From the NCBI GenBank assembly GCA_025201865.1, contig MU602765.1, positions 17,436-41,811 on the forward strand: DNA of 24,376 bases, given 5' to 3'. The DNA comes from Ramicandelaber brevisporus. Its lineage: Eukaryota; Kickxellomycota; Ramicandelaberales; Ramicandelaberaceae. A program made the translations under genes and the position numbers. Under the pieces are notes generated by a model. It was not told the origin of the DNA and made no database searches. It worked only from the letters and a program-made list of their open reading frames with translations. Below, piece by piece: positions 16,898-24,376 of this stretch. How positions within the stretch are numbered: the stretch's first letter is position 1; every line of letters begins with the position of its first letter.

Positions 16898-18217
16898 GAA
16901 GTGGAAAGATGAGATGACGTTTGGCAAGCTCAGAGCAGGATTGGAGATAGACAAGGCATTGAGCAGATCAACTGGTGGCAGTGTCGCTAGAGTCGGGTTG
17001 ATGAGGCTAGGAACTGTCGATGGAATGCCAAGTCCAAATACGCCATGAACTGCAGATGGTGTCGGTGATAGCTGAGGGAGCTGCAACTCGCCAGATTGAT
17101 ACGGTGTAGTGACCAGGGATGTAGATGATGTGCCTGGACTTGTAGAGATCGAAGAGCTTTGCATGTCGAGCAGCTGCTGGATATCTTGCTTGGATCTTTG
17201 CTGAGCAATATCGGCAACTGCTGTTGAATAGTTGATCTTGATTTTGGCGTTACGGGCGACTGGTGTTGCCCCGTCTTGATTCTCACAGTCATTTTCACTC
17301 ACAGTGGAATCCGCCTCACACTCGTCGTCATCGTCGTCATCTTCTCCCGCATCAGTGGCATCCTCTACGCTCGACTTGCGTCTCATGTATGGCGAGCAGC
17401 TGCGCCGTCTTTCAGCCGCGGATGCCATCATTCCTGCTCTCATTGCCTCACCGCTATCTGGAATCATCTTGTATGTATCTCTCGCCTTCAATCCACAACT
17501 GCGTGCTCTCTCGACTGTAATTGCCTGCTTCTGTGGCTGTTTCTGAGACGGCGATGATGGAAGTGCGCGTGGAATCTTGTTGTGATCATAGCCACTTTTC
17601 GTCAAGAACGGGTGATACCAAACGTGTGCCTTATCGCCCTTGAGCAGCTCCTTTCGCTGCTGCTGCTGTTGCTGGTTGTGTTGTTGCTGGTCTTGTGACT
17701 GGGCGATACAGTCTGTGGTGGCCAGATGAGGCTTTGCAGTAACATTACTGTTGAGTAAGTTATGAGCAACAGTGCAGATGGGGGTGGGAGCGCGAGCGTG
17801 AGTGTGAACGGGAATCTCAAACTCCGGCAATGTGGTTGCATGCAGTTCCTTGAAGCTGTAAGCTGTAAATTGTCTGCGGAGTGAGCTGTAGCTGCTCAAT
17901 ATTTTGTTCTTGCAATATGTGCCAGTATTGCTGCCGTTGCCGTTGCTACTGTTGTTACTACTGTTGTTATTGTTGCTGTTGTCACCAATATTACCACTGT
18001 TGCCACTGTTGCCACTGATGGCGTTGCTTGAACTGCTGGTGGTGGTGGTGGTGGACTGAGCAATGGATAGCATCTTGAGTTCTCTGTTGAGAGAGTCGTG
18101 GTCGACGATGATGATAAAGTGGCCAGACGCACTAAAGAACATGGACGGAACACTGCCTGAGCCCGCCAGAAAGAGAACCTGCTTGTAGAAAGGGTTGTTG
18201 CGACGCGTGCGAGCCAT
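16682..18217 (-). CDS. divergent HSF-type DNA-binding transcription factor, 511 aa, truncated by frameshift
   Basis: The N-terminal region matches the heat-shock-factor winged helix, split by insertions. Residues 10-51 contain FFSASGHFIIIVDHDSLNRE, like the strand-helix part that reads W-x-x-G-x-F-x-I in HSF. Residues 104-126 contain SSYSSLRRQFTAYSFKEL, like the recognition helix FxSFVRQLNxYGFxK. Residues 199-219 contain VWYHPFLTKSGYDHNKIPRA, like the wing and final helix FxHPxFxR-x-LxxIxR. Between them lie an Asn/Ser/Gly insert (55-100) and a Gln-rich insert (173-188). This resembles fungal Sfl1/Mga1-type regulators more than classical HSF1; no coiled coil for trimerisation is evident. A polyAsn-polySer tract lies near the end. 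The reading frame stops after GLLTSQQQH because of the 133-bp duplication. The assignment rests on motif order by eye, so moderate confidence. Confidence 0.65.
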
Positions 18218-18654
18218 TGGTTGATTCTCTATAAGTCTATAGTGTAATAAAAGAGAAAAAGTAAAAACAAAAAAGCAAAAAGAAGAAGAAAGGAAGCAAG
18301 GAATGGCAATAATACACAGTGACTCAGAGTGCAGTATATGCGAGGATGATGCTGGCAGAGTTTGACAGTGTTTACAGCAAGGATAACGCGGTGTATATCA
18401 ATTCTGCTGTTGTTTCTGTTATGATGTTGCAGTGGGTTGCTGTTGCTCTTGCAGGTGCTGTTGCTGCTGTTGAAGCTTGATGGGAATGTGCTACACGGAG
18501 GATGAGGGGGATAAGTGAGAGTAAAAGATGCACACGCAGCCGCTGCAATTATATACCAGTGAAGCTCCGCTGGGGGAGAGAGTATGTAAGGAAGACTGGA
18601 GTTCAAGAAATGTATGTGCGTTTGTGCAAGCGTAGCAAAGACACAGTGATTTAC
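18218..18654. other. upstream region of the HSF-like gene, no gene seen
   Basis: A purine-rich leader (coding strand CT-rich) follows the ATG at 18217. Open frames on both strands here have no domain. A GCTGTT-type repeat sits at about 18403-18475. Confidence 0.45.
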
Positions 18655-19027
18655 CACCGTCACCGTCCTGCAGGGTTGGATGGGGTGGGTCGCGAATGAG
18701 TGAGTGAGTGTGCGTAAAAAATGTGATTGTTCTGTGTGCAGAACCAGCCAGAGCGTCCCTTGGTTTCGCATTCGGTTATCCGTGGCTAGCACCGTCACCG
18801 TCCTGCAGGGTTGGATGGGGTGGGTCGCGAATGAGTGAGTGAGTGTGCGTAAAAAATGTGATTGTTCTGTGTGCAGAACCAGCCAGATTCGGTTATCCGT
18901 GGCTATGCCCGAGGTTGGATGGGGTGGGTCGCGAATGAGTGAGTGAGTGTGCGTAAAAAATGTGATTGTTCTGTGTGCAGAACCAGCCAGAGCGTCCCTT
19001 GGTTTCGCATTCGGTTATCCGTGGCTA
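18655..19027. repeat. three tandem copies of a repeat of about 135 bp
   Basis: Copy 1 begins at 18655 (CACCGTCACCGTCCTGCAGG) and copy 2 at 18790, 135 bases on. Copy 3 begins inside the unit at about 18913 (GGTTGGATGGGG). Shared segments are nearly identical. Copy 2 lacks about 18 bases that copies 1 and 3 share (AGCGTCCCTTGGTTTCGC), and the start of copy 3 is replaced by TGCCCGA. The copies lie in the spacer between the divergent HSF-like and VTI1 genes. Confidence 0.92.
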
Positions 19028-19839
19028 ATGTCTCTGACCTTTTGTGGAGATTGACGGAGAGCAGGATAGGGCGTCAGGTTCTATTCTTGGAGGCAAGCTC
19101 ACTTAATTTGCGATCTGGGCAACCCTGCTCCATCAGAAGGGAGGGCATTCAAGGCATTGCCAGGTTGATTTAGAGCCATTCTAGGAAGTATGTGATCACC
19201 CCCCCCCTTTCCAAAACGAAGGGCGAAACCTTGAGAAGAACCATTTGATCTGGGTGCACAATGGTCACAGACGTTCTATTTACAGCAACTGCAACAACTG
19301 TAGCAGCAGCAGCAGAATCTGGTAAAGAAAACAAGCCACCATGACAGTCTACTGGCGCAATTGTCAAATTAAAAAGGACGAGTGAGCCACAGAGTTGCAC
19401 AGTCGTGGGTAGTGTCGACTGTGATTATCAGTTTACCTTATAAAGCGATTTGATCGATAGAGCCACTGACCAGTACTGCCAGGTGGTAATAAACTCAAAT
19501 GGGATGTACACGACGGCAATGCTATTTTTAACGTTGCAACAAGAGCCCCAGAATGTTTCGTGACGGATAGTGATTGCCCAGTGAGGGAGGAGGAGACCAT
19601 CAACGTGCTCTGATGCACGGGAATCCGAGCAATGCATTCCGGATGTCGTTCGTTCAACTTTCGAAAAATGTGCCAAGAGCTCGGTTCCCCAGAAACGTCG
19701 ACTTGCCCACTCCAGCTGACAAGCGTGTCTTTCGAAACGTATTTCTTTTTCTTTTTCTTTCCTTCCTTCTTTGCCTGCATCAACAACAGCAACAATAACA
19801 ACAACGAACTGCATCGACCAACGCTTTTTGTAAAGAACG
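19028..19839. other. upstream region of VTI1, no gene seen
   Basis: No domain is recognisable in any frame. A C9 run begins near 19200, a CAGCAG-rich patch lies at 19290-19316, and a CAACAA-rich leader (about 19780-19806) precedes the VTI1 ATG. Minus-strand frames at 19428-19814 are partly translated low-complexity leader. Confidence 0.45.
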
Positions 19840-20772
19840 ATGGCTCATCTCCAGCGAACCGAAGAGACCGAGCTCTTCCATCAATACGACGAAGAGTTCA
19901 CGACGCTCATCCTCTCCATCAACAACCGCATTTCCTCTCAGATTCCCTCTTACCCGCTTGGTTCCACCGACCGTGCCAAGGTCATCCGCGAAACTGAGCG
20001 CGAGCTGAGCGAGGCCAAGGACAGCCTGGCTCACATGGAGATGGAAATCCACTCAATCCCCACTGCACAGCGTCCTGCGCTGCTTGCCAAAATTCGCGAG
20101 AACCAAGCCAGCCTCGATAAAGCCAAGGTAGAATTACGACGTGCATCCACATCCACTGCTGCCGGTAACGCGAATCGAAACGCACTCTTTGGCACGAACA
20201 ATGCGACATCGGATACCGTTGCCATTAATATCGATGGAGCAGCAGGAAGTCCGGATGATTTCTCGCGCGGTAGCGTTGACCAGCGCCAGCGGCTGCTTGC
20301 TGGAACGGATCGGCTGCAGGATTCATCGAGACGTTTGGAAGATGCGCATCGAGTTGCCCTGGAAACGGAGGCGATGGGTGCGAGCATTATGGGAGATTTG
20401 TTGGTACAGCGCGAGCGGATTGTGCGCACGCGTGATACCCTCATGCGTGCGGATTCCAACCTGGATCGCGCGCAGCGCACCATCAAAACTATGGCGCGAA
20501 GGTAAGTAATAGTACACGTGAGTGTCCAATGATGGATTAAAGGTAGCGATGGCTAGCAAAACAAAATGATGTGCTTACTGACAATCTTCGCTTTTACCTT
20601 TGTGTTTTTTTGATTTTTTCTTTGGTTTCTGATGTTTCTCCATCATTGTGGATGGTTTGGATGAACAAAAACTGATTACAGGGCGATGGCGAACAAGCTT
20701 ATCATGATTGGTATCCTCATCCTGGTTATTGCTCTGATTGTTGTTGTAGTTTACTTGTCTGTCAGGAAGTAA
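19840..20772 (+). CDS. VTI1: Vti1-like Qb-SNARE, 250 aa, two exons
   Basis: A Qb-type SNARE that pairs with other SNAREs in Golgi, endosome and vacuole fusion. Exons 19840-20501 and 20682-20772 join within an Arg codon to give 250 residues. The N-terminal region (about 10-105) is the helical Vti1 domain. A low-complexity linker (106-145) follows. The SNARE helix spans about 152-215 (LLAGTDRLQDSSRRLEDAHR, then ALETEAMGASIMGDLLVQRE), with the zero-layer Gln in LVQRE. Exon 2 encodes the C-terminal membrane anchor LIMIGILILVIALIVVVVYL, ending VRK. Without splicing the frame ends right after exon 1 and the anchor is lost, so the intron is needed. The length is slightly above yeast Vti1 (217) because of the linker. 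Confidence 0.95.
20502..20681 (+). other. VTI1 intron, 180 nt, phase 2
   Basis: Donor GTAAGT at 20502 and acceptor ATTACAG ending at 20681; the candidate branch site TTACTGAC lies near 20576. Removing it links the SNARE helix to the membrane anchor in frame. It is the only intron in the window supported by protein homology. Confidence 0.93.
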
Positions 20773-21212
20773 CTGTTCTTTTTTGTCTTTCTTTATCTCC
20801 TCTTCCTTTTTTCTTTTAAAAACTGCTTGTGTTCCATTAAAAAGCCAATTAACAGCACTGAGAGGAACAAGCCTCTTTGTTACGCACGAATGAGGCTTTA
20901 CCTTGGTACCCTTTTTAAACAGCCAATAGGTTTCGGTTTGTGGACTGAAATCCAACAGTTGTGTGAACTGAGTCGCAATCAAGCCTCGAAAAAGCGGCTT
21001 TGCGAATGGCTTGTCCCATCATACGCTATAATAATCCGGTCTTCGTCGTCTCCGTCGTGTTCGTTCGCCTACTCGTTCTCTTTCTGTTCGTCCTCACACA
21101 TTTTCATCCACTTGCTCGCATAGCACTCTCATTCTTCTTCCTTCGCATAGTCGCATATTCACATCCCCTTTTGTCTGTCGCATATTCACATCCCTTTCCC
21201 CAAAATCCATCA
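20773..21212. other. spacer and leader of the X-Pro/X-Ala precursor gene
   Basis: No gene is seen. A T/C-rich leader precedes the ATG at 21213. It carries a GTCGCATATTCACATCCC segment twice, starting at 21150 and 21177 (period 27). Confidence 0.5.
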
Positions 21213-21413
21213 ATGAAGCTGCTTGCTCTCTTCCCGGCCGCCTTAGTTCTGGCAAACCTGTTCAACTTTGGTGGTGTTGTTGACGCTCGCGCTGATCCTG
21301 AACCAAATCCTATCCCGATTCCAAAGGCGTTTGCGAAGGCTCGTCCACAGCCACTCTTTTTCCTTCACCCGACAATTATGGCAGCCCTAGCAAGAGCTCG
21401 TAACAAGAACTAA
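21213..21413 (+). CDS. short secreted peptide precursor with X-Pro/X-Ala dipeptide pro-region, 66 aa
   Basis: The precursor has three parts. Residues 1-25 are a signal peptide (hydrophobic LALFPAALVLANLFNF; cleavage after Ala25 or Ala27). Residues 26-47 are an unbroken run of dipeptides ending in Pro or Ala: RA DP EP NP IP IP KA FA KA RP QP. Residues 48-66 are a hydrophobic stretch (LFFLHPTIM) followed by a cationic end (RARNKN). Such dipeptide runs are removed stepwise by dipeptidyl aminopeptidases of the Ste13/DPP-IV type, as known for prepromelittin and yeast alpha-factor. The layout implies release of one amphipathic cationic peptide of 19 residues. There is no Kex2 Lys-Arg site and no second copy, unlike alpha-factor. 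Function is unknown; a signalling, antimicrobial or membrane-active peptide is possible. The frame stays open upstream to an ATG at 21006, but that part is translated leader and would bury the signal peptide. Confidence 0.7.
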   Translation: MKLLALFPAALVLANLFNFGGVVDARADPEPNPIPIPKAFAKARPQPLFFLHPTIMAALARARNKN

Positions 21414-21749
21414 AATAACAATGTCTCGTGCTCGGGCATCCGTGAACAGTCGCAGTCGCAGTCTCACTCTCGCATCTGCACTATAACTTTCTTTCTAACT
21501 GCATATTTGACACCCTGCAATAACCATTTCATTTCACTGCATTACCTTTACTCACCTGCCATACTATTTTTTCACTCTTTTACTATGCACCAACAAGTTT
21601 TAAGCAATCGATGATGATGATGGTGATGATAATAATTATGGTGCTATAGGAAAAAATGAAGGAGGTCTTCTCGATTCGTTCGCTCAGCTTACTCTACCAA
21701 CTGATCAACTAATTAGTAAAGATTTCCAGACTGCGAACACTGTCAAGAG
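21414..21749. other. intergenic DNA
   Basis: No gene is seen. A GATGAT-type run lies at 21610-21630 (GATGATGATGATGGTGATGA). The 60 bases before the next ATG look like an ordinary leader. Confidence 0.5.
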
Positions 21750-22835
21750 ATGAGCAACGATCCGGCTTGCTTGTTTGCACTACCATACGAGCTACTGGAG
21801 GAGATTGCAACCTTTGTTGATACAGTCGAGGCAGTGCCCTTGCTGACCGTCAATTCCGCGTTCCACGACGCGTTTAGCCGTGTTATCTGGCGCTACCTCA
21901 ATTTGGACTGTGACGAAGTCCATACCATCACACCATCAGCCTGGCGGCGATACGGAGGTCTTATACGTGGGGCTGTTGTGTGCCATGAATCCACACTGGA
22001 CTGGACATTGGTCAGCTTCCCAAATTTGACAAGTATTAGCTTTGATATTAGTAGCAGCACAATTGGTATTTTGGACAAGGAGTTGCCGTTCTTACAGAAG
22101 ATTAGTGTGTTGGATATCAAGTTTGATAGCAACCCGATTCCTCATGTAATGAAACTGGTTGAATGGGTTGATGGAGCTGCAAACCGAAATCAGGAAGTGC
22201 ATGTCGAGTGGGGCAACGATATCGAAACATATGAACAAGCGGTAGTTTACGACAAGATTGTTGAGTTGACTTACAATAGTGCTGGACGTCACAGTTTTGC
22301 ACCTTCAGTCGGTCTTGTGACACATGTTGTATTCAAAGAATTGCCAAAGCTGGCCGAAAGAGCCACATCGCTGTACATTGGATACATGCGTCCTCATGAC
22401 ACGTTCAAGGCTAGTGCTGATATCCTTGATAGTGATTCTGGTCGCATGTTCCCGCAGCTAACCACTCTCGGACTCTTCATGGGCTTTGACAATGTTGTCA
22501 ACTTTGATTTCCAGAGCATTACGGCCGAGCGATTCCCATCGATACGAACACTTTGCATTCAACTGCTTGAGAATGAAGGACGAAATGATCATGTTATTCA
22601 AGATATATTCAAGAAAAGCTGGCCATCTGTTGTTAAGTTGAGACTGTTGTACATTGCAACAGTCGGTGCATTGAATGCAGCAATTCGGCATGTTCCAAAC
22701 GTTGAAATATTCACGCTATCACAATGTAATCACCCGCTGAACTTTAACTTGATTGCGAAGTGCATGCCGCGGCTTCGTGTTCTCAACATCGTCAATTCAT
22801 ATTATTCCGGCTTTGTTGGAATTAGTAACACTGGT

Positions 22836-22891
<56 letters not shown>

Positions 22892-23303
22892 GCAGCAACA
22901 GCAGCAGTCATGGCCAGTGCTATCCAATCTGGAGAGTTTGACTGTACATAGTGGTGGAGATTCTCGGATGTGGAAGCTCGAGGATGACGTGTTTCGATTC
23001 TTGCTCACAACTGAATGCTTTCCAAAGTTGGATGCTCTGAACCTGTTGCGTTGCACACGCGCTGCCACTGGCGATGTTTGGGATTTCACTGGTCCAATTA
23101 ATAATATCGTGCGATCAATCGGGTTTACAATAGGTGATGGAATGTGGAGCTTTACCGATGTACGTCAGCTATTGTCGCATTTCTCGAACCTGCGTCGAAT
23201 TGCAATTGATACCGAATGCCCTGATGATATTCAGCATTTCATTGAAATGCATGACAACATCAGAGTGATTGACTGGAAGGACGAGTGGCCCGTACAAGTT
23301 TAA
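21750..23303 (+). CDS. F-box-like/leucine-rich protein with polyQ insert, 517 aa
   Basis: Residues 11-52 (LPYELLEEIATFVDTVEAVP then LLTVNSAFHDAFSRVIWRYL) match the F-box pattern LPxELLxxI...L..V...F......LWR, which binds Skp1 in SCF ubiquitin ligases. The rest reads as degenerate leucine-rich-repeat-like sequence, with recurring hydrophobic strand motifs such as FPNLTSISFD, FPQLTTLGLF, FPSIRTLCIQ, MPRLRVLNIV, LSNLESLTVH and FPKLDALNLL, each probably the start of a repeat. This is the architecture of substrate-recognition F-box/LRR proteins, which occur in large families in many early-diverging fungi. A 24-Gln run (363-386) interrupts the repeats in a loop position. It is a single exon from the ATG at 21750. 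The substrate is unknown. Confidence 0.75.
22836..22907 (+). repeat. CAG/CAA repeat coding for 24 glutamines
   Basis: 24 consecutive Gln codons, mostly alternating CAG and CAA, in the middle of the F-box-like gene. The mixed codons make slippage less likely than with a pure CAG tract. Confidence 0.97.
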
Positions 23304-23398
23304 TATAAAATGTATAGCACGTTGATTCTCCTCTCCTCTCTCTTTACAGTCAATTTCCCCTTAATGGCACTGATGGCAGCCTCCCTCCCTTTGAATTC

Positions 23399-23692
23399 AT
23401 GACTTTCTGCGCGTCACGTTTTTTATTCTTTTTATTCTTTTTTATTCTTTACGTTGGCAGTTCATTATCTCTCGCCATCAATAAAAGAAATATACACTAT
23501 ATGCCAGAATACGAAAACACCAACGGGTTTAGTCCTGCGCTCGTGCCCATTATCATCTTTTGTCTGGTTCTTTCGCTAGTGAATGGGAGGTTCCATCAAC
23601 TAGTCTCATCGCAGCCATTCAAAAGAAACGACGATTATCCTCACTACGATGTTGACTATAACCGCGATAGACGTCGGTTTGATCCCTATTAA
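23399..23692 (+). CDS. small membrane or secreted protein, 97 aa (or 63 aa from 23501)
   Basis: From the ATG at 23399 the product has a Phe-rich hydrophobic N-terminus (8-26), a KR at 29-30, a second hydrophobic segment at about 45-63 (SPALVPIIIFCLVLSLVNG) and a charged Tyr/Asp/Arg-rich tail. From the ATG at 23501 it would be 63 residues, with the second segment acting as signal peptide or anchor. The second start is attractive because the first hydrophobic stretch is encoded by a T-rich run like the leaders of other genes here. The tail has KR (75-76) and RRR (91-93), possible Kex2 sites that would yield short peptides, but this is speculation. No family is recognised. Confidence 0.42.
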   Translation: MTFCASRFLFFLFFFILYVGSSLSLAINKRNIHYMPEYENTNGFSPALVPIIIFCLVLSLVNGRFHQLVSSQPFKRNDDYPHYDVDYNRDRRRFDPY

Positions 23693-23752
23693 ACTGGTAT
23701 TGTGAGTTTATCGAAATGTTTAAAGCTATAAGAGAGAGATGTTTATTAAAAT

Positions 23753-23884
23753 AGGGAGGGGGTTATTGCGCCCCAAAATGCGCCCCGTGGGGTGCAATAA
23801 ACGGTGCAATAACCTGAAAACAAAATGTTTTAATTTTTTTTTACCAGGGAGGCAATATAGAAGACCGCAATAGCGCCTCCCCTT
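23753..23884. mobile_element. candidate MITE-like inverted-repeat element, about 132 bp
   Basis: The left end AGGGAGGGGGTTATTGCG and the reverse complement of the right end, AGGGGAGGCGCTATTGCG, align as imperfect terminal inverted repeats of about 18 bases. Inside the left half a strong hairpin forms: TTATTGCGCCCC (23763-23774) with GGGGTGCAATAA (23789-23800), and GGTTATTGC (23761-23769) with GCAATAACC (23806-23814). GGGAGGC/GCCTCCC pair around 23847-23881. No clear target duplication was found, so it may instead be a single structured locus. Confidence 0.35.
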
Positions 23885-24028
23885 GACTTAGGACCTAAAC
23901 GTATCAATCTGCCCAGAATGTCTTGAAGTCGATATTTCTTCTCCTCACCACCTTCACTACTTTACAGTTTTTAATATCTCATTGCATACAATAGCGCTAT
24001 CCCCAAGCTGACTTACGTCCACACATCA

Positions 24029-24376
24029 ATGGCGACCAGCGCACCCCGCGTGCTTGAGCTTCTCGAGAAGGTATATGAGCTTGTCAGTCCACTGGCTACA
24101 GGGCAACCTACACAGCTGGATTCATCATTTGGCGAGAAGGCGTCTTATGCGGTACTAGCATCGGTGTACTGAATGATCGACTCACGAAGATACGCGATAT
24201 CTTGTCAAGACTTCTAGCAGCCTATGGCAATGCCCAGCCGCTTGGGACTGTGCCGGGATTTCGGATTGTGTGCGATGTTGCGCGCAGTCGCGGTTGTTCA
24301 TTATTTTTTCATTGGACTGACGAGTGGCATACCAATGTCAACCATCATCTTTCTTCTGTTTTACTTTCTTTTTTTT
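24029..24376 (+). CDS. possible 5' part of a gene running off the window
   Basis: An ATG at 24029 opens MATSAPRVLELLEKVYELVS and stops at 24170-24172 after 47 codons. A second frame is open from 24079 to the window end, with protein-like sequence (IIWREGVLCGTSIGVLNDRL, then TKIRDILSRLLAAYGNAQP). A GTATAT donor-like site follows the 14th codon at 24071, with AG sites at 24101 and 24115, but neither splice brings the two frames into phase. It may be a frameshifted relic, a mis-sequenced gene or an exon pair I have not solved. No family recognised. Confidence 0.3.

Noticed and set aside
18229-18798. 189-codon minus-strand frame upstream of the HSF-like ATG
   Set aside because: It runs through the leader and into the 135-bp repeat array; composition is low complexity and no family is recognisable.
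19428-19814. Two minus-strand frames opposite the VTI1 leader
   Set aside because: The two frames overlap each other, start in a TTG/GTT repeat and show no domain.

Overview
The window is nuclear DNA of a fungus, probably an early-diverging (zygomycete-grade) lineage; the exact phylum cannot be fixed from the sequence. The case rests on a fungal HAP5/NF-YC subunit, a Vti1 SNARE split by a GT-AG intron, a Psr1/SCP-type phosphatase, an X325/BIM1-like GPI-type protein (a family known mainly from fungi), several small secreted proteins, CT-rich untranslated leaders, and long Gln/Asn/Ser/Ala homopolymers inside regulatory proteins. Introns are scarce: one is convincing (in VTI1) and one possible 5'-UTR intron is seen. 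Eukaryotic ATG starts were chosen throughout, several of them downstream of the longest open frame.

Layout: 1-1239 is low-complexity DNA ahead of a 60-residue secreted cysteine-rich protein (1240-1422). Next come a cytochrome b5 reductase (2009-2812) and a large HAP5-like CCAAT-factor subunit (3579-5711). A 2.3 kb stretch (5712-7981) holds no convincing gene, only a degenerate tandem repeat, two small hairpins and one unrecognised minus-strand frame. An X325/BIM1-like GPI-type protein follows (7982-8671).

A nuclear-looking, acidic, low-complexity gene starts at 9020 and is split by a complete mariner (DD34D) transposon at 11025-12308. The cut-off 3' part (12311-12678) ends in a motif resembling the RAD51-binding motif of RAD51AP1. 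A near-identical 195-bp tandem repeat in the same gene preserves the empty target site, so the insertion can be reconstructed from the window alone.

Downstream are a Psr1/SCP-like phosphatase (13442-15505) and, convergent to it, a divergent HSF-type transcription-factor gene on the minus strand (18217 to 16156). That gene carries a perfect 133-bp tandem duplication that shifts its frame. Three copies of a roughly 135-bp repeat lie upstream of it. VTI1 (19840-20772) is followed by a short secreted precursor (21213-21413) whose propeptide is an unbroken series of X-Pro/X-Ala dipeptides. Then come an F-box-like polyQ protein (21750-23303), another small membrane or secreted protein (23399-23692), a MITE-like inverted-repeat element (23753-23884) and the possible start of another gene.

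The genes do not form a pathway; this is a normal mosaic of eukaryotic single genes. The themes are (1) three or four small secreted or surface proteins, one with a melittin/alpha-factor-like processing design, and (2) recent local change: three tandem duplications of 133-195 bp and a fresh mariner insertion, with two coding sequences currently broken by these events.
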